A program made the translations under genes and the position numbers. 63,370 nucleotides of DNA from Carex sylvatica (lineage: Eukaryota; Streptophyta; Magnoliopsida; Poales; Cyperaceae), in assembly GCA_964058845.1 (NCBI GenBank), contig CAXKVR010000219.1:1-63370 (forward strand), given 5' to 3'. The notes below the pieces were generated by a model that did not search any database, had not been told where the DNA came from, and saw nothing but the letters and a program-made list of their open reading frames with translations. Positions 33,617 through 46,280 of the stretch are shown piece by piece; within the stretch, counting starts at the first letter, position 1; each line of letters begins with the position of its first letter.

Positions 33617-35496
33617 CACTAGTGGAAAAACTGGAATCATGATCAGTCTATTTGGATCGGCTATATGAAACAACTGATACTAATACCTATCTGGATTGGT
33701 TTTATTAATAAAATCGATCCTAAAAACTAATCAGATCGGATTTTTTGGTCAACCGATCCTAATTTATGAACTTTTAGAATCGATTCTTACTAAAAATCAA
33801 TCTTGATAGTATCAGAATCAATTCTAATTAGCATATATTAGAATCGATTGTTTATAAAAAACCGAACCTGATACTATTATGATCGATTGTTTCAAAACAA
33901 CCTATCCTAACTGATTCTAATAGTATTATTAGGATCAGTTGTTTTGAATCAACCGATCCTAATATTATTTTTTATAAGTTGGTTCTGCAAAAAAAAAAAA
34001 AAAAAAAGGTTTTAGGATCGATTGTTTGAAACAACCGATCCTGATAACTACATATATAACCTGCTTAAGGTTCTTATTTTCATTTTGCACCTCTCATTTT
34101 CAACTTAGCGTCTCTCTGTGTGTGTCTCCGTCTCTCCCTCTCCTCCGTGTCTCTCTCTCTCTCCGTCTCTTCCTCTCAAAGCTGAGTCTCTCGCACCTTC
34201 GGCTCAATTGCTCAATTGTGTCAGTTTTGAATTTTTTTATTGTTTCAAAAATTAATTAATGGTGTTTGTATATTATTTTACAGTCTTTAGGACATCTCGC
34301 CCAAGTTACTTAATCATCCGACCGATCAACTATCACGGTATTAGCTTTATGTAATTTTCTCATTATTATACTTTTAAAACACATTATTTTTTTGTATTTT
34401 TTATTGAAAAATATTTTTCCATCTAATTGTTACTTTGTTTTTGTTTTTTGGATCTTTTCTAATCCCAAGTGATATGATTGCAAAAGAGGTAATTATTATT
34501 TTTTTTTATTGTTGTGCTTTACATTAATTGCATAAATGTGTGTTAATTGAAGAAATAGCTCAATTAGTCACTTGTATGTTTGTTAATTAAATTTTTTTGG
34601 GATTTAAATTTCTTGTTATAATATGTAATGCTTCACAAAACTTTGCATGAACATGAATTTTTTGTAATAATTTAAGATGTGTATGATATTTAATTTATGA
34701 TGTGTATATGATATTTGATTATTGCTTCTTATTGTGCAAAAAAAAAAAAAAAAAAAAAAGGGTGCTGGCCAGCAAAATATATATGAAAACTGGTCAAATA
34801 AATAAAAATATTTTTTTTTAGCTTCAATAAAATATCAGGATTGGTTATTTTAAACAACCGATTCAGATTACTACTATTAGGATCGGTTGTTTAAAATAAT
34901 CGATCATAATTCTAAAAAAAATAAAAAATAAAAATAAAAAACTTTTAGGAACGGTACCTAAAAGTTTTTTTTTTTTTTTTTTAGAATTAGGGTCGGTTAT
35001 TTTAAACAACCGATCCATATTACTACTATTAGAATCGGTTGTTTAAAATAACCGATCCTAAAAGTTTTTTTTTTTTTTTTGAATTAGGATCGATTATATT
35101 AAGCAACCGATCCTAATAGTTATTATTTGGATCGGTTGTTTAAACAACCGATCTTGATAGTTTCTATTTGAATCGGTTATTTAACAGATTCAGATTATTA
35201 TAGTATTAGTATCGCCTTCATCAGGATCGATTGTATTCCACTACTAGAATTCTGGTTTTTTGCATGGATAAAATTCGGCTTGTTGCATGGGCTTACCCAT
35301 GCAACAACCCCCAAAAATGTCAGTTGCATGGGTTACCCATGCAACAAGCCCAAAAATATACCGTTGCAACAACCCCCGTTGCAACTACTCAATTTCTGAC
35401 TTGTTGCATGGGTTATCCATGCAATAACTTCTGAAATATTTGTTGCAACGGTAAGCCCATGCAATAAGTACCCATGCAACAAATCTGATGCAGGAA

Positions 35497-35612
35497 GTAT
35501 TGGCAACGATATAGCATGGAGTATTGGCAACGATATAGCATGGGGTATTGGCAACGATATAGCATGGGGTATTGGCAACGATATAGCATGGAGTATTGGC
35601 AACGATATAGTG
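35497..35612 (+). repeat. 24-bp minisatellite, about five units
   Basis: The unit GGCAACGATATAGCATGGGG plus TATT repeats in tandem inside the left subterminal region of element C. It contains the GCAACG variant of the element's GCAACA motif, so it may be an amplified protein-binding site. Confidence 0.9.
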
Positions 35613-36148
35613 TGTGGGTCCCATGGAGTATTTGTAACGATAGAGGATTGAGTTGTTGCATGGATAAATAACGTGGGTCCCACATGGTTAGTTGCATGGA
35701 TAATTAACCTATTAGTTGCATGGATAAATAAGGTGGGCTCCACCAGGTTATTTGCAAGAATATTGTCTGGGCCTCATATTTGTATAGATTTTCCGATGCA
35801 AAAAATTACAGTTCCTGAAAACAAATTTCAGGCTCAATTCTATAATTCACCCCGTACCAATTTGGTACCAACCCATAGGCAACCAAGACATCTTTTACAT
35901 TACACATTGAAACATAATAAGAAGAACACAATAAAACATGGAGTAACATTTTAATTATCATTAATCATTATAGTAAATTCAAGCTTTCCTTGAAACATTA
36001 AACCGAAAAGGATTGCAACCACAGTATAAGAGGATTGCAACCACTTGTTTCTATAACCAAAATATACGCACAACTCATTATAAAAAAAATATACAAAAAG
36101 AGGCCATTTTTTTAGCTATACAAAATATCATTTTTCTGTGATAATAGT

Positions 36149-39100
36149 TTACAACACCCCATTGTTTTGCCTTTCTTCCCCGAACCACTCGTCGTCAGCA
36201 CCTAGACATGTTGCCAGCTCATTTTCAGATTGCACATTGAGAAGTGTTTGGAAATTTCTTCCCCCATTTGATTCTGTAAAATCACCACCTAGACCCTACA
36301 TATACAACATATAGCATAGAATAAAATTTAATATTGATAATAAATTGTAGAAACACTCGAAAAGTATTAAAATAAGTATAATAGGTATATCTTCATAACC
36401 TACTACACAGAAAATCAGTTTATCTTCATAATATAGGACAAAATGGTAAACTAAGTATATTTCTATTCTCATTTTATCTTCATAACATAGGACTAATTGA
36501 TAAATTATCAGTTTAGCTTCATACATCTAGCTAGAACATATTTTTAAGTATGATACCTACAAAGCCACAGACAAGGAAATTTCCTAATACAACCTATGTG
36601 CATAAAAAAAGAAAAAGGTTCAAACTATTGATATGATACCTGAGAGATGGCCATCGGCATTCCCGAAGCTCCTTCATGAGGTTGAGGTAGTGATTTGGGA
36701 CCTTGACCCTAATCATTAACCAAAGAAGAATTGTTTTAGATTATGGACATTTCAACATCCGGTTAGGGAGTACTATTAACATCTAGTTTTAAGTTGACAA
36801 TTTCACCTGCAAATTAGTGATATTCCCCATTAGACCCACATTTTGAGGTCCCTGACTGTAACCTTGAGCCTAAGTTAAACATGAATCCATTCAAATGAGA
36901 ATTTAGCAATCATAAATAAACAATAAATTCAAGTGACAATAAATATAAAAATTCAGAAATGAAGAGTAAATTATATATTATGTAAATTACTTTAACACTT
37001 CAACCAAGGTGCAGGTAGCTTATTTTGTCACACCGGTCACCTTTCTACTGCTTACTGCCCTTAACCATGATGTTATTGTAATAGTAAAAATTCCTAGGAT
37101 GGTTGAACAACCACAGTTATTTGGTTATTCCTAGGAGTCTGGTTAGGGGTATGGTACAATGGTACTATGCATAGCGCATAATGATGCATGCTATGGATCA
37201 ATATCTTCATTTTTAAGGTTCAATTATTCTTAGGAGGCTGGTTTGTGGTATCGTACTATGCATAGCGCATAAGGATGCGTACTATGGTACTATGCATAGA
37301 GTGAAATATTTTTCGTCTTTCTTTGCAATTCTGCCATAAATATAAAACCTCTCATGTTACTGGATTTAATTGGACTTTTACCTTGAAAGTCCAACGTATC
37401 AATAACCACCACATGATTTCAGTCTCTAAGGGGGAGATGGACAAATTTGACAGTGGGGATTGTTACATTGTACTTTATAAATACCAATTAATTTTTAAGT
37501 AGGAAGAGTACTTGTTAGCATGCATGTTGGATTGGGAAAAATAAAGCTCATGTTAAACAGACAACTCATATCATTTAATTTATCAATTGTATCAATTATA
37601 AAATAATATCTTCTTCACTACTTTAGCAACAGCTAGAAGAAGTTACACTACTACAATCTGGACTTCTAGCATGGGTTAAATTCTCAGATCCTAAACTGAC
37701 ACTGAAAATAATAATTAGCCCATACCTGCAAGTCCGGCCTTTGCATCCCCACCATTGCATACAACTGCCTGAACATGATGTTATTTTGTTCTTGCATCCT
37801 AGTCCTCTCTTCCCGGTCCTCATTAATACGATTAAGTTGTGCTTGTACTAGAATTGTGTTCATTTCTTCCTCAGTGTAAGTTTTCTGCAACCCATGCTGT
37901 GTCACCCCAGATTGTGAATTGGTTGGCTTGGCTCGTGTGGTTGTTTTCCCCAAATGAGGGTCAAGCACGCTCCCAAAGCCTCGCAACCTGCCACGGATTT
38001 GTCCCCCAATGGCAGCAATGTACAAAGTGCCGTCATCCTCGGCAACATATGCCTCATCGGCCTTCCGTTGGGTAACTTCTTCCTATGAGTTGCAACAGGT
38101 GAGTAAAAGAAATAATAGAGAAATGTAGTTAATAAAGCATTAAAAGGGTGTAATTTTGTTGATATGTAGATTTGATTAGCGACTGTATCTCCCTCCATGG
38201 CTTGGTTGGGACTGTTAATTAAAAAATGTATAGATGTAATTTCAATTTGATGCTATTTGTAGTTATGCCACGGGTGGAACTGTTAATTCTGAAAATGCAC
38301 AATAAATGTACTGCTAATATAAACTGCACAATAATGAGGTTCTGTGATTATGCAAAATTACCACTTACATAAACTTTTTTGGATCTTGCATCGGTGAATT
38401 GTAGAGAGTTGACATCGAAAGCTATAGGCTCTATGGTAGTTCCAGACACGCCCTCTGTTGGGTCACCATTTTCAGTAGCTTCAGACATGGCCTTATTGGC
38501 AGCCTCATATTGAGACAGCACAGGTGAATTTCCATTTTCGTCTCTACAATGCATATGTAGGTAAATCTCCTCCAATGTTGGAGTTCCATTTTTTATCGTT
38601 GCCTACACATGAGAAGGAATAAACAAGAATTATTGAAGGTCAGATTTTAGAATAAATTGTAAATATTTTTAATTTACTAACACGGTGGTTATTAGGCTCA
38701 CCAGTTTACCCACATGCTGACGGGTGCTCGCTGAACCACCGTGGTGGGGGACTGTAAATTTCATTGCTAGACGGTTTTTTTTGTTTTTGTTGCTTAACCC
38801 TTTCCAATCCTTAGTGTTGAAGATGTCACAGAGACCGTGCCAATTTGGGGGATCAAGACACCAATGCGGCTCATTGGCCTTCCATAGATCTATGTCCCAC
38901 TTATATTTATCGATGCAATGGCGCCTTGCTTTGCACAGCTCCTCAGAGTACCTTTTGCAAGCTATGGCATCAAAGACTTTTCGACATTCGTCGACATCTT
39001 CCCCATGTTTGTACCTATATCTTTCCTTTAAAATAAGAAAATGGTTGGAGTGTTAGCATATTAGTTAGTATTTAACAGCAAGCCTATCATGCAAATGCAT

Positions 39101-39904
39101 AGCAGAGATTGGTCCGTACTATGATGGCGGTCATGGTCATGATCATGATGGTATATAATAATAATAATGATGAATGGAAGCCATAATTAATGATATGAGA
39201 CAAGTCAATTTTTTTGTTATGGTTTGCTTCCTCAGAACGGTTTTCAAAACATAACAGAATATAGAATCCAACAAGCAAAATACATTATAAGTCGAGCAAA
39301 GTGAACATTTAAACAATTCGACTTAGCAAAGTACTGCCAAAAAAATAGTGAATGTTTGTAGAAAATGAAGAAAGACTTTTGTTTATAATTCACCAATTTA
39401 AGTGGTGCAGTTCTACATTGATTTCTCTATCATTCAATTTTTTTTTCGAATATGATGAATCTATGGCCACTAATTTAGCTATTCCCAAACACTGAAATGA
39501 TATGTGGAATTGTGTAGTATAAAAAAAATGTGATTAATAAAGGGTACCAGAAAAGCCCTCTCAGCATTGTTCTTTGCCTTAATTGGAAATGCGTTATAAC
39601 TTCTTAATGGTGAGGGCATGTAATTAAGGGCAAGCCTAGTTATCACCCCAGCGATCTTCCTTGGATCTTTATCGCAGGAGAACTCATGCGGACCAACCCG
39701 CCATATCTCTGGTCGATCTTCAATAACATCTGTCGAGTCTGCTATAACTGCGGGCCCTCGTCCCTTTCTCTTTGCTGGTGTAATATCACATTCAGGTGCA
39801 CCATCCAAACTCTCCACATTCTGAATCTGCTGATCCGTTGTGCGCTTCCTCTTATTGTTCTTAGTTGCTCTTGATCTTGGCAGACCAGATTTTTTTGGAG
39901 GCAT
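36149..39904 (-). CDS. TnpA-like protein 1 of CACTA element C (516 aa, seven exons)
   Basis: Minus-strand exons 39904-39548, 39025-38702, 38602-38369, 38082-37726, 36869-36807, 36708-36640 and 36295-36149 all have GT..AG borders in phase 0 and give 517 codons with no internal stop. The N-terminus is basic (NNKRKRT, KRKGRGP; likely nuclear localisation). Residues about 65-225 share landmarks with protein 2 of the same element: PSPLRSYNAFP, NWHGLCDIF and HHGG.. before an intron after KL. Exon 4 has RGRLRGFGSVLDP, then a charged, probably coiled-coil segment (TYTEEEMNTILVQAQ..REERTRMQEQN). The last exons are Gln/Gly/Asn-rich. The family is the plant Ptta/En/Spm group, to which TnpA-type accessory proteins belong; these bind subterminal repeats and bring the ends together. 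It is transcribed away from the other two genes. Confidence 0.82.
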
Positions 39905-42640
39905 ATTGGTTGTTGTCTTCCATATTGAAAAAAAGAAGAAGAAGTGTGTTATAGGCAGCAAAGTGTGTTTCTTTGATTCAGAGAATTAAAGTTGGTTTCT
40001 TCTTTCAGCAAAATGAATCAGTAAGTAACAAAAAAGGGGTCTTTAAAAAGAGTAAGCCTAAATTATTTATTAAGCAACTACAAATGATAAACCAGTCGTT
40101 TACCTTTGCTGAGAAGGGTTATTGTTGCAGCAGCAAGCCACCAACACCGTGTGAGTGGGCTACAAAGGGCAGTACCAACTGGTAGTGAAGCAATTAATTG
40201 AATCAAGGAGACTATAGAATCACAATAAATATATAGACTGCAGGAAGAAAGAAAGAGTATCTCTCAATTTAATTAAATGTACTGATTATAAATTGAACAT
40301 AAAAAACTCTCAAATTGAATGATATTCTTAATTTATATTTAGAATGAGATTCAGAGAATTGCTTTATACAGCCGCAATTTGTGTCACTGCCCCCTACTAA
40401 CCTTCTTATACCCCTATTAAAAATGAAATTTACTTTCCACGGTCAATGTTCATAGAAGCAACTTGAATTCTCTGGACCTTTTGCCATTGTGAATGGGTTC
40501 GACAGGTATAAAGATCGGTCTATTTCATTGCTTGATTGAGCATAATTTTGGTTGCACTAATCTGCTCAAATCAGTTTGGTTTATTCAAGACCAAACCAAA
40601 AATTAAAACCTAAACCCTAACTAAAGTATCTTAGTCATTGTACCAGTTGGATCCAATTCATTTAAGTGTATACCCTCCAAAAATTCTTGTACAAACTGAG
40701 ATACTTGCAGATTACCTTTAACCTTCAACGCTATTAAGTAAAAATCTCAATCCCCGTGTACTTGATGTCTTTCTTTAAACCATATTTGTAAATTCCAGTA
40801 TTTGAGAGAGCTCCTGCTGATTTGCCAATATGGTTTAAAGAATTGAGATAGCTACCTCCGGTGGTTGAATCCACTTCCTTATTTGTGGTAAACTTCTTGG
40901 CTATAGTGATTCAGAGACGTGTGATTGTGGTGACCTAAAGGAAAGAGAGAAAGAGGAAAAGAGGAAAGTAGATGGGTTTTAGCCGAAATGAGATGGAGGC
41001 GGCTAAGTATATCCCAAATAGGGGGGAAGGATTTCGGAATTCACCACCTCTACATGACCTGGGAATACCTTATTTCCCGAATAAGTATATCAGGACCTTC
41101 TTTTTTCCATTACAAGAATCTCAAAGCCCTTAAATGAAGGATCCCCGCGCTAGCCCGAATCTCAAATCAGTTGGATTTAATCTCAAACCGTGAAGTTAAT
41201 GGTTGAACTCGCAATACCTGAGAGCAACAAACCCTTGGAGAGATTTCGCTGGCTACGAAGGGGGGAATTTTTTTTCGCCAAATTACGTTATAGACAGCGA
41301 GTTTCTTTCTTCCTTCAGTTTATCGATAAGGATTTGTATATATAAATTATAAGTGTGAAGTGCTGCGTTAAATCAGAACTGCTCTGTTAATAAACAAAGC
41401 CCAAATTTGAGAGGGAAGTGAAATTCAGCATCCGAGAAGTAAATTTTTGGTTTCATTTTTTGTGTGACGTGTCAGATGCCTACATAAGATATAAATTAAT
41501 TGTGTTCCAGAATAATGAGTGGAATCTTAGTACAATAACATGTGAATTTATAAGAATATATAGATGTACATAAGATATAAATTTTGTGAAGGATGTAATA
41601 ATTATATTTTATTATTTTAATTATAGTTGTAGATGTCATGACTATTTGATTGACATATTCAATTTATTATGTACTATTGGTTATTCGCATGAGATGTGAT
41701 ATTTTGTAATTACTGAAGAAAATTGGCAATCTGTGTGTTAAACATAATTATTGAAAACAATTTATCAATATGTGAAATTTACACAATAATCAATATTAAT
41801 TCGTGTTTTTACATCTTAGTAAGCGATATAGACACGTAAAATAGCACGTTAGCAGATGCATGTTGTGTTAACAACTCTATCATTGCTATATACTTGTCAT
41901 GCAATAACAACATCAATTGTGGAGGCTAATGAAGAAAGAAACAAAAATGTCGTGCATCGGTCGATCAGAACCGTTATAATTAAAGATTAATAGTTTAAAT
42001 TGTTTGTGTGAAAATTTGGTCGAAATTTACCTTGATTTTCACATCCATCAAGCTTACGGACTATCATGCCATCGAATGGCTGTAATCACATCACATCGGA
42101 TCAAAGCCTAAACATAACCAAATTGAAAATCATTTCTATTGTGTATGTTAAGGGTTATCTCTTGATCAGTTAAAAGTTAAATTTGAATCATTTGAAGAAA
42201 AATCAACCGTCGATTTGAAACGTGAAAATGCACGGTCCACATTTAATAACACTATGACAAGAGCCAAATAATAATGAAATTGTACAAATTTTATATTTGT
42301 ATGTACATTTTGTTCACATAATATGGTAAAAATAACCTTTTTTTTTTTGGGATTTTTGTGCATATAATTTAGTGTGCAATTATTATCTTATTGGCTACTG
42401 GGTTAATCAGAGCCCTCTGATGTGTGATGAATTGTTCAGATTTAAAAGACTGTCTCCATTTTAGTAGATGAATTAAGTCGGAACAATTTCTCTCAGGTAA
42501 TACCATCCATCAGGTAGAAATTCGCCCCATCTGGAAGGCTGTCTATCGTTCATGATTCGTGCAACATTGATCAGGCGGCTCTAATCGGTACCGCTAATTG
42601 TGTACTAACTGAGTAAAAAAATGGAGGAGAGTAAAGGGTA
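39905..42640. promoter_or_regulatory. Shared upstream region between the two divergent TnpA-like genes
   Basis: About 2.7 kb without coding exons. A leader exon for the minus gene may end at a GT donor near 41215 (minus: GTTGCTCTCAG|GTATTGC). Minus-strand bases about 41975-41940 (CGGTTCTGATCGACC..GACGACAT-like) resemble 3259-3290 of element E. The placement between divergent genes suggests a bidirectional promoter region, but no specific site is proven. Confidence 0.4.
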
Positions 42641-43090
42641 GGGTGAGTTACAGAGAGCCTTCTCTGGAGGACTTAGCGTTTTTTGAAAATCAAATGCGAA
42701 AACCCCCGTCTCCTCCTTAGAAACCCTAGCTTCTCCTCCTCATCTCCGCAAAAACACCATTCTCCCTCAGACGCTGCGATTTCTCCCTCAAATGCAGCCG
42801 CCACTAACCTCACCACCCTCTCTGCTCCCTTTGTAAGCAAAGCCGATCGATCGACCTCCGCTGCGATTTGCCCCCATTTCTATGCATCCGCTGCGATTTC
42901 TCCCCAAATGCAGCCGCCACTAACCTCACCACCCTCTCTGCTCTCTTTCTAAGCAAAGCCGATCGATCGACCTCCGCTGCGATTTGCCCCCTTTTCTAAG
43001 CATCCGCTGCGATTTCTCCCTTTCTAAGCAAAGCTGCGATCAATCGACCTCCCTTTCTAAGCAAAGCTGCGATTTGCCAACACTGGATAG
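42640..43090 (+). repeat. Leader exon of TnpA-like gene 2 with tandem duplication
   Basis: A pyrimidine-rich leader contains a tandem copy of about 115 bp (42774-42888 and 42889-42990 onward): CTGCGATTTCTCCC, then GCAGCCGCCACTAACCTCAC and CCGATCGATCGACCTCCG in each. A third partial unit follows. It ends at a GT donor (GGATAG|GTATGT at 43091). The next acceptor, at 43701, leads to the start codon at 43707. Confidence 0.75.
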
Positions 43091-43706
43091 GTATGTAGTT
43101 CTGTTGACTTAGGTCTTGTAAATTAGGGTTTTGTACTTTAGGGTTTTGTTCACTTAAGTTTCAGAATTTTTGATAAAATTATGGAAAGGGTCTGAAACTT
43201 TGTGTTTTTGGTTGGTTGTTACTTTCAAGGAGGGATAAGGGTGTGAAACTTAACCCCAATTTAGGTGTCATTTGCTCTGCTTTTACTGGTACCTTACCTG
43301 GCCGTATGTAGCGGTGCTCTTAGAGCCAGTTTTAGGCTAGTGTGACCGTACCAGTTCATCAATTTCTGTCATGTAATATATCTGGCTGGTAATTTCGGTT
43401 GATTTCCTTGAATTCCTTGATTTCACCATCACTTGAGAATGAGATGTATGATGGGTTTGAATACTGTCGTGACTAGTTACATTTGTTTATAAACTTAAGA
43501 TCTGTAGTAGAAATTAGATGGTTAATGAAGTGTTAGGAGGAATATCAAGTTCTCTTCTTGAACTTTCAATCATGACCAGATTTTATATTCCTTTGTTGAT
43601 ATTTTAAATCAGTTTTGTTTCACTGAACTTACAATCACTAGTTGATATAATTGATAAATTATAATTAATACAGTTGCTGGTACTTATCTGCACTCTTACA
43701 GATTAC

Positions 43707-46280
43707 ATGGCTGAACCCCATGATGACGTCTCGCATCTCGAGGCCATTGTTCACAGTTCAAAGCGAATGTTGACTAAGAGTCATGCAGCCAAACGCGTGA
43801 TTTCACTGGTCAAACCATATAGGCCCTCAGCAAAAGTGCCAGAACCGAAGGTGTCATCACCTGTTGCCGACCCCAATCTGCCACCGCCTAAATCCCCCGA
43901 GACCCCAGCAAATGTGGCACCATCTGATCCACCACCTGTTGCCGACCCCCCGCCACCTCCGCTGTCAGATGCATCCAAACCCAAGACTCAACCGCCTAAC
44001 AACCCCGAGACTCCAGCATATGTGCCACTGCCTAATCCAGCTTCGGCACTACAACCTCAAAGTTCTGGCAGAAACCGAGCCAAACGCAAGATCTCGACCA
44101 CGATGCCGCCCCCCCGCCGTTCTTCAAGGCTAAACAAGTCTGTCTCAAATCCCACCGAGTCAGCTTTAGACGCAGCTGACAATTCAGAAGCAGCCACAGT
44201 TGCAGCCGCTGCCGCAGAAAGAGAAACAAAAAAAGAAGCAGCCGCTGCCGCAGAAGCAGCCGCTGCCGCAGACGCTGCCGCAGAAGCAGCCGCAGACACA
44301 GCCGCTGTCGCAGAAGCAGCCGCAGACTCATCCGCTCATGAAGACTCATCTGCAGACGAATATTTTTCTCTCAACTCAGCTGAGAATTCAGACCATGATG
44401 ACGTACCTGAAAACTCATCGGCTGCCGCAGACTCAACTACGACCAACGCTTCAGGTTGCTTGACCGCATCTCCTCCGGTATTGGAGGATGATGGCAGCAG
44501 GAGGTTCCAAAAGCGTGTTAGCTTACGTGAATGTCCTGAAGCCCGTGAAGCCAGTGGTGAAGACCTGGATTGGTCATCATCTAAAGTGCAGACTCGCAAA
44601 AGAAAGAGAATTAGAAACAAGAAGAAGTCCGACGTGAGGTGTGGAAGGGGCCCAGGCAAGCCTCGTGATCCGGTTCACCCAGATAGCAGGCCCAAGCTGA
44701 AGATTGTTGGAGACCAGGAGTTCACATCGGAACCTGAGTGCACAAAAATAATCACAACAATTAGGGTTGCAACATGTGAATGCTTGCCGGGACCCATTAG
44801 GTCGTTCAACATGTTTCCAACACGGGTGAGGTTACAAATCCTTCGTAAATTCTTGCAGCGGTACTCATGGGCTGATGGCGAAGATGTCGGGCTTTGTCTC
44901 GATGTCTTTGAGAGAATAGCTGCTGATGCTTACAGCCGTGTACTGGTCCAAACCAGGAAAAACTACACTAATAAAATCAGTGAAGACAAGGAGCAATGGA
45001 AAGAATTTTGTCCACCATGGTGCCAGAGTTTGGACCACTGGAAGGGTCTGTGCAACATATTTAAGAATCCTAATTGGGAGAAAAGTTCAACAATCAACCG
45101 AAATAACAAACTAGTTCATGGAAAGGGAGTCGCCAGTCATGTCGGTGGATCTAGAAGCTCGTACAGGCACAAGATGAAATTGGTATTTCTTTTTCTAACT
45201 AATACATTACATTACAATGCTTCCAACAAGAAAAATGCATTGACTGACATCTTATGAATTCATAATTAAATTTCAGATTGCTGAGAAGGGGCCTTCTGTT
45301 GATTTGAAGGATGTTTTCGACCGAACTCACGTAAGGAAGTCATCGAACGAGTACGTCAATGACAGAGCAAAAGACGCAGCGGTATATAATCTTTCTGTCT
45401 CTATACATTTTTAATAGTTAGAATAAGGGGTTAGTTCTTTTGTACCAATGTTAAGCTGTTGTTAGCTGCTGTCAACCTATATATAGCTGCTGTTAATCTA
45501 TAAAAATATATAGCTGCTGTTACTGCTGTATCTGATATATAGCTGCTGTTAAGCTGATGACTTGACAATTGAAATATATGCATAATACTTCTACAAAAAT
45601 ATATAGCTGGTGTTAAGATATCTTTTTTTTTAAAATGTAACAAGTGTGATGACATTTGAAATAACTATACTGTCGATCCAATGCAGAATGAGTTTAAAGC
45701 ATTAAAAGGGTCACATGGGAAAGGATTGGACGATGAAGTGATATGGGACTTGGCTGTCAAGGGAGAGGACAAGAGAGGCAGGTTGTATGGCTTTGGCATT
45801 CGGTCAAGAAAGTCAAGAGCCAATCGAGAGCTTGAGGCAATGGAGGCATCTGTATCACCCACCAAAAGCACTGCCACCTCGACTAAAAAAAAGCATAAAG
45901 TATTCACGACTGAGGAGGTCGAAGCATTACTGAAGGACACACTAGCCGCTGCAGAAAAAGGGTTTGCCGAGAAGATAGCTGAAGTAGAGAAGCGACACAA
46001 TGCAGAAAGGGAAGCGAATAAAGAAGAGACTCTCTACAGGAAGATGTGCTTAGACGCACTCTCTAAACATACAGGATTTAAACCTCCTAAATTCCCTGTA
46101 AGTCCAATGACGAGCTAAATGTAGTTTATACCTCTGCATATTTATACTTATCTGCATATTTATCAAACTTTTGCTGCATTTTGTTAGGAGGGGGCATCAA
46201 CCGCAGAGGCATCTGGTGGTACTAGGGGTAATCAAGAAGGGGGAGAGGAGGGCAATCAGGAAGGGGGAGAGGAACCTTGA
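43707..46280 (+). CDS. TnpA-like protein 2 of CACTA element C (694 aa, four coding exons)
   Basis: Exons 43707-45182, 45277-45381, 45687-46097 and 46188-46280 join in phase 0 to 695 codons with no internal stop. The ATG follows an AG acceptor by five bases. Residues 45-125 are Pro-rich, about 170-230 almost only Ala/Glu/Asp (AAAEAAADTAAVAEAAA), and about 294-306 a basic cluster (TRKRKRIRNKKK; likely nuclear signal). The conserved Ptta/En/Spm-type part begins near 311 (GRGPGKPRDP) and includes LPGPIRSFNMFP, HWKGLCNIF, a HVGGS motif before the intron after KL, and KGRLYGFGIRSRK in exon 3. A coiled coil follows (EEVEALLKDTLAAAEKGF). The acidic end repeats NQEGGEE. It probably binds the TGCATGGGTTACCCATGCA subterminal motifs. 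It is homologous to, but well diverged from, protein 1. Confidence 0.85.
45451..45560 (+). repeat. Short tandem phrase AGCTGCTGTTA in an intron
   Basis: Five to six loosely spaced copies of TAGCTGCTGTTA/C in the second coding intron of TnpA-like gene 2. Confidence 0.7.

Noticed and set aside
43781..44659. Long minus-strand and alternative plus-strand frames opposite TnpA-like gene 2
   Set aside because: They arise from GC-rich, repetitive Pro- and Ala-coding codons on the true strand and have no homology or splice context.
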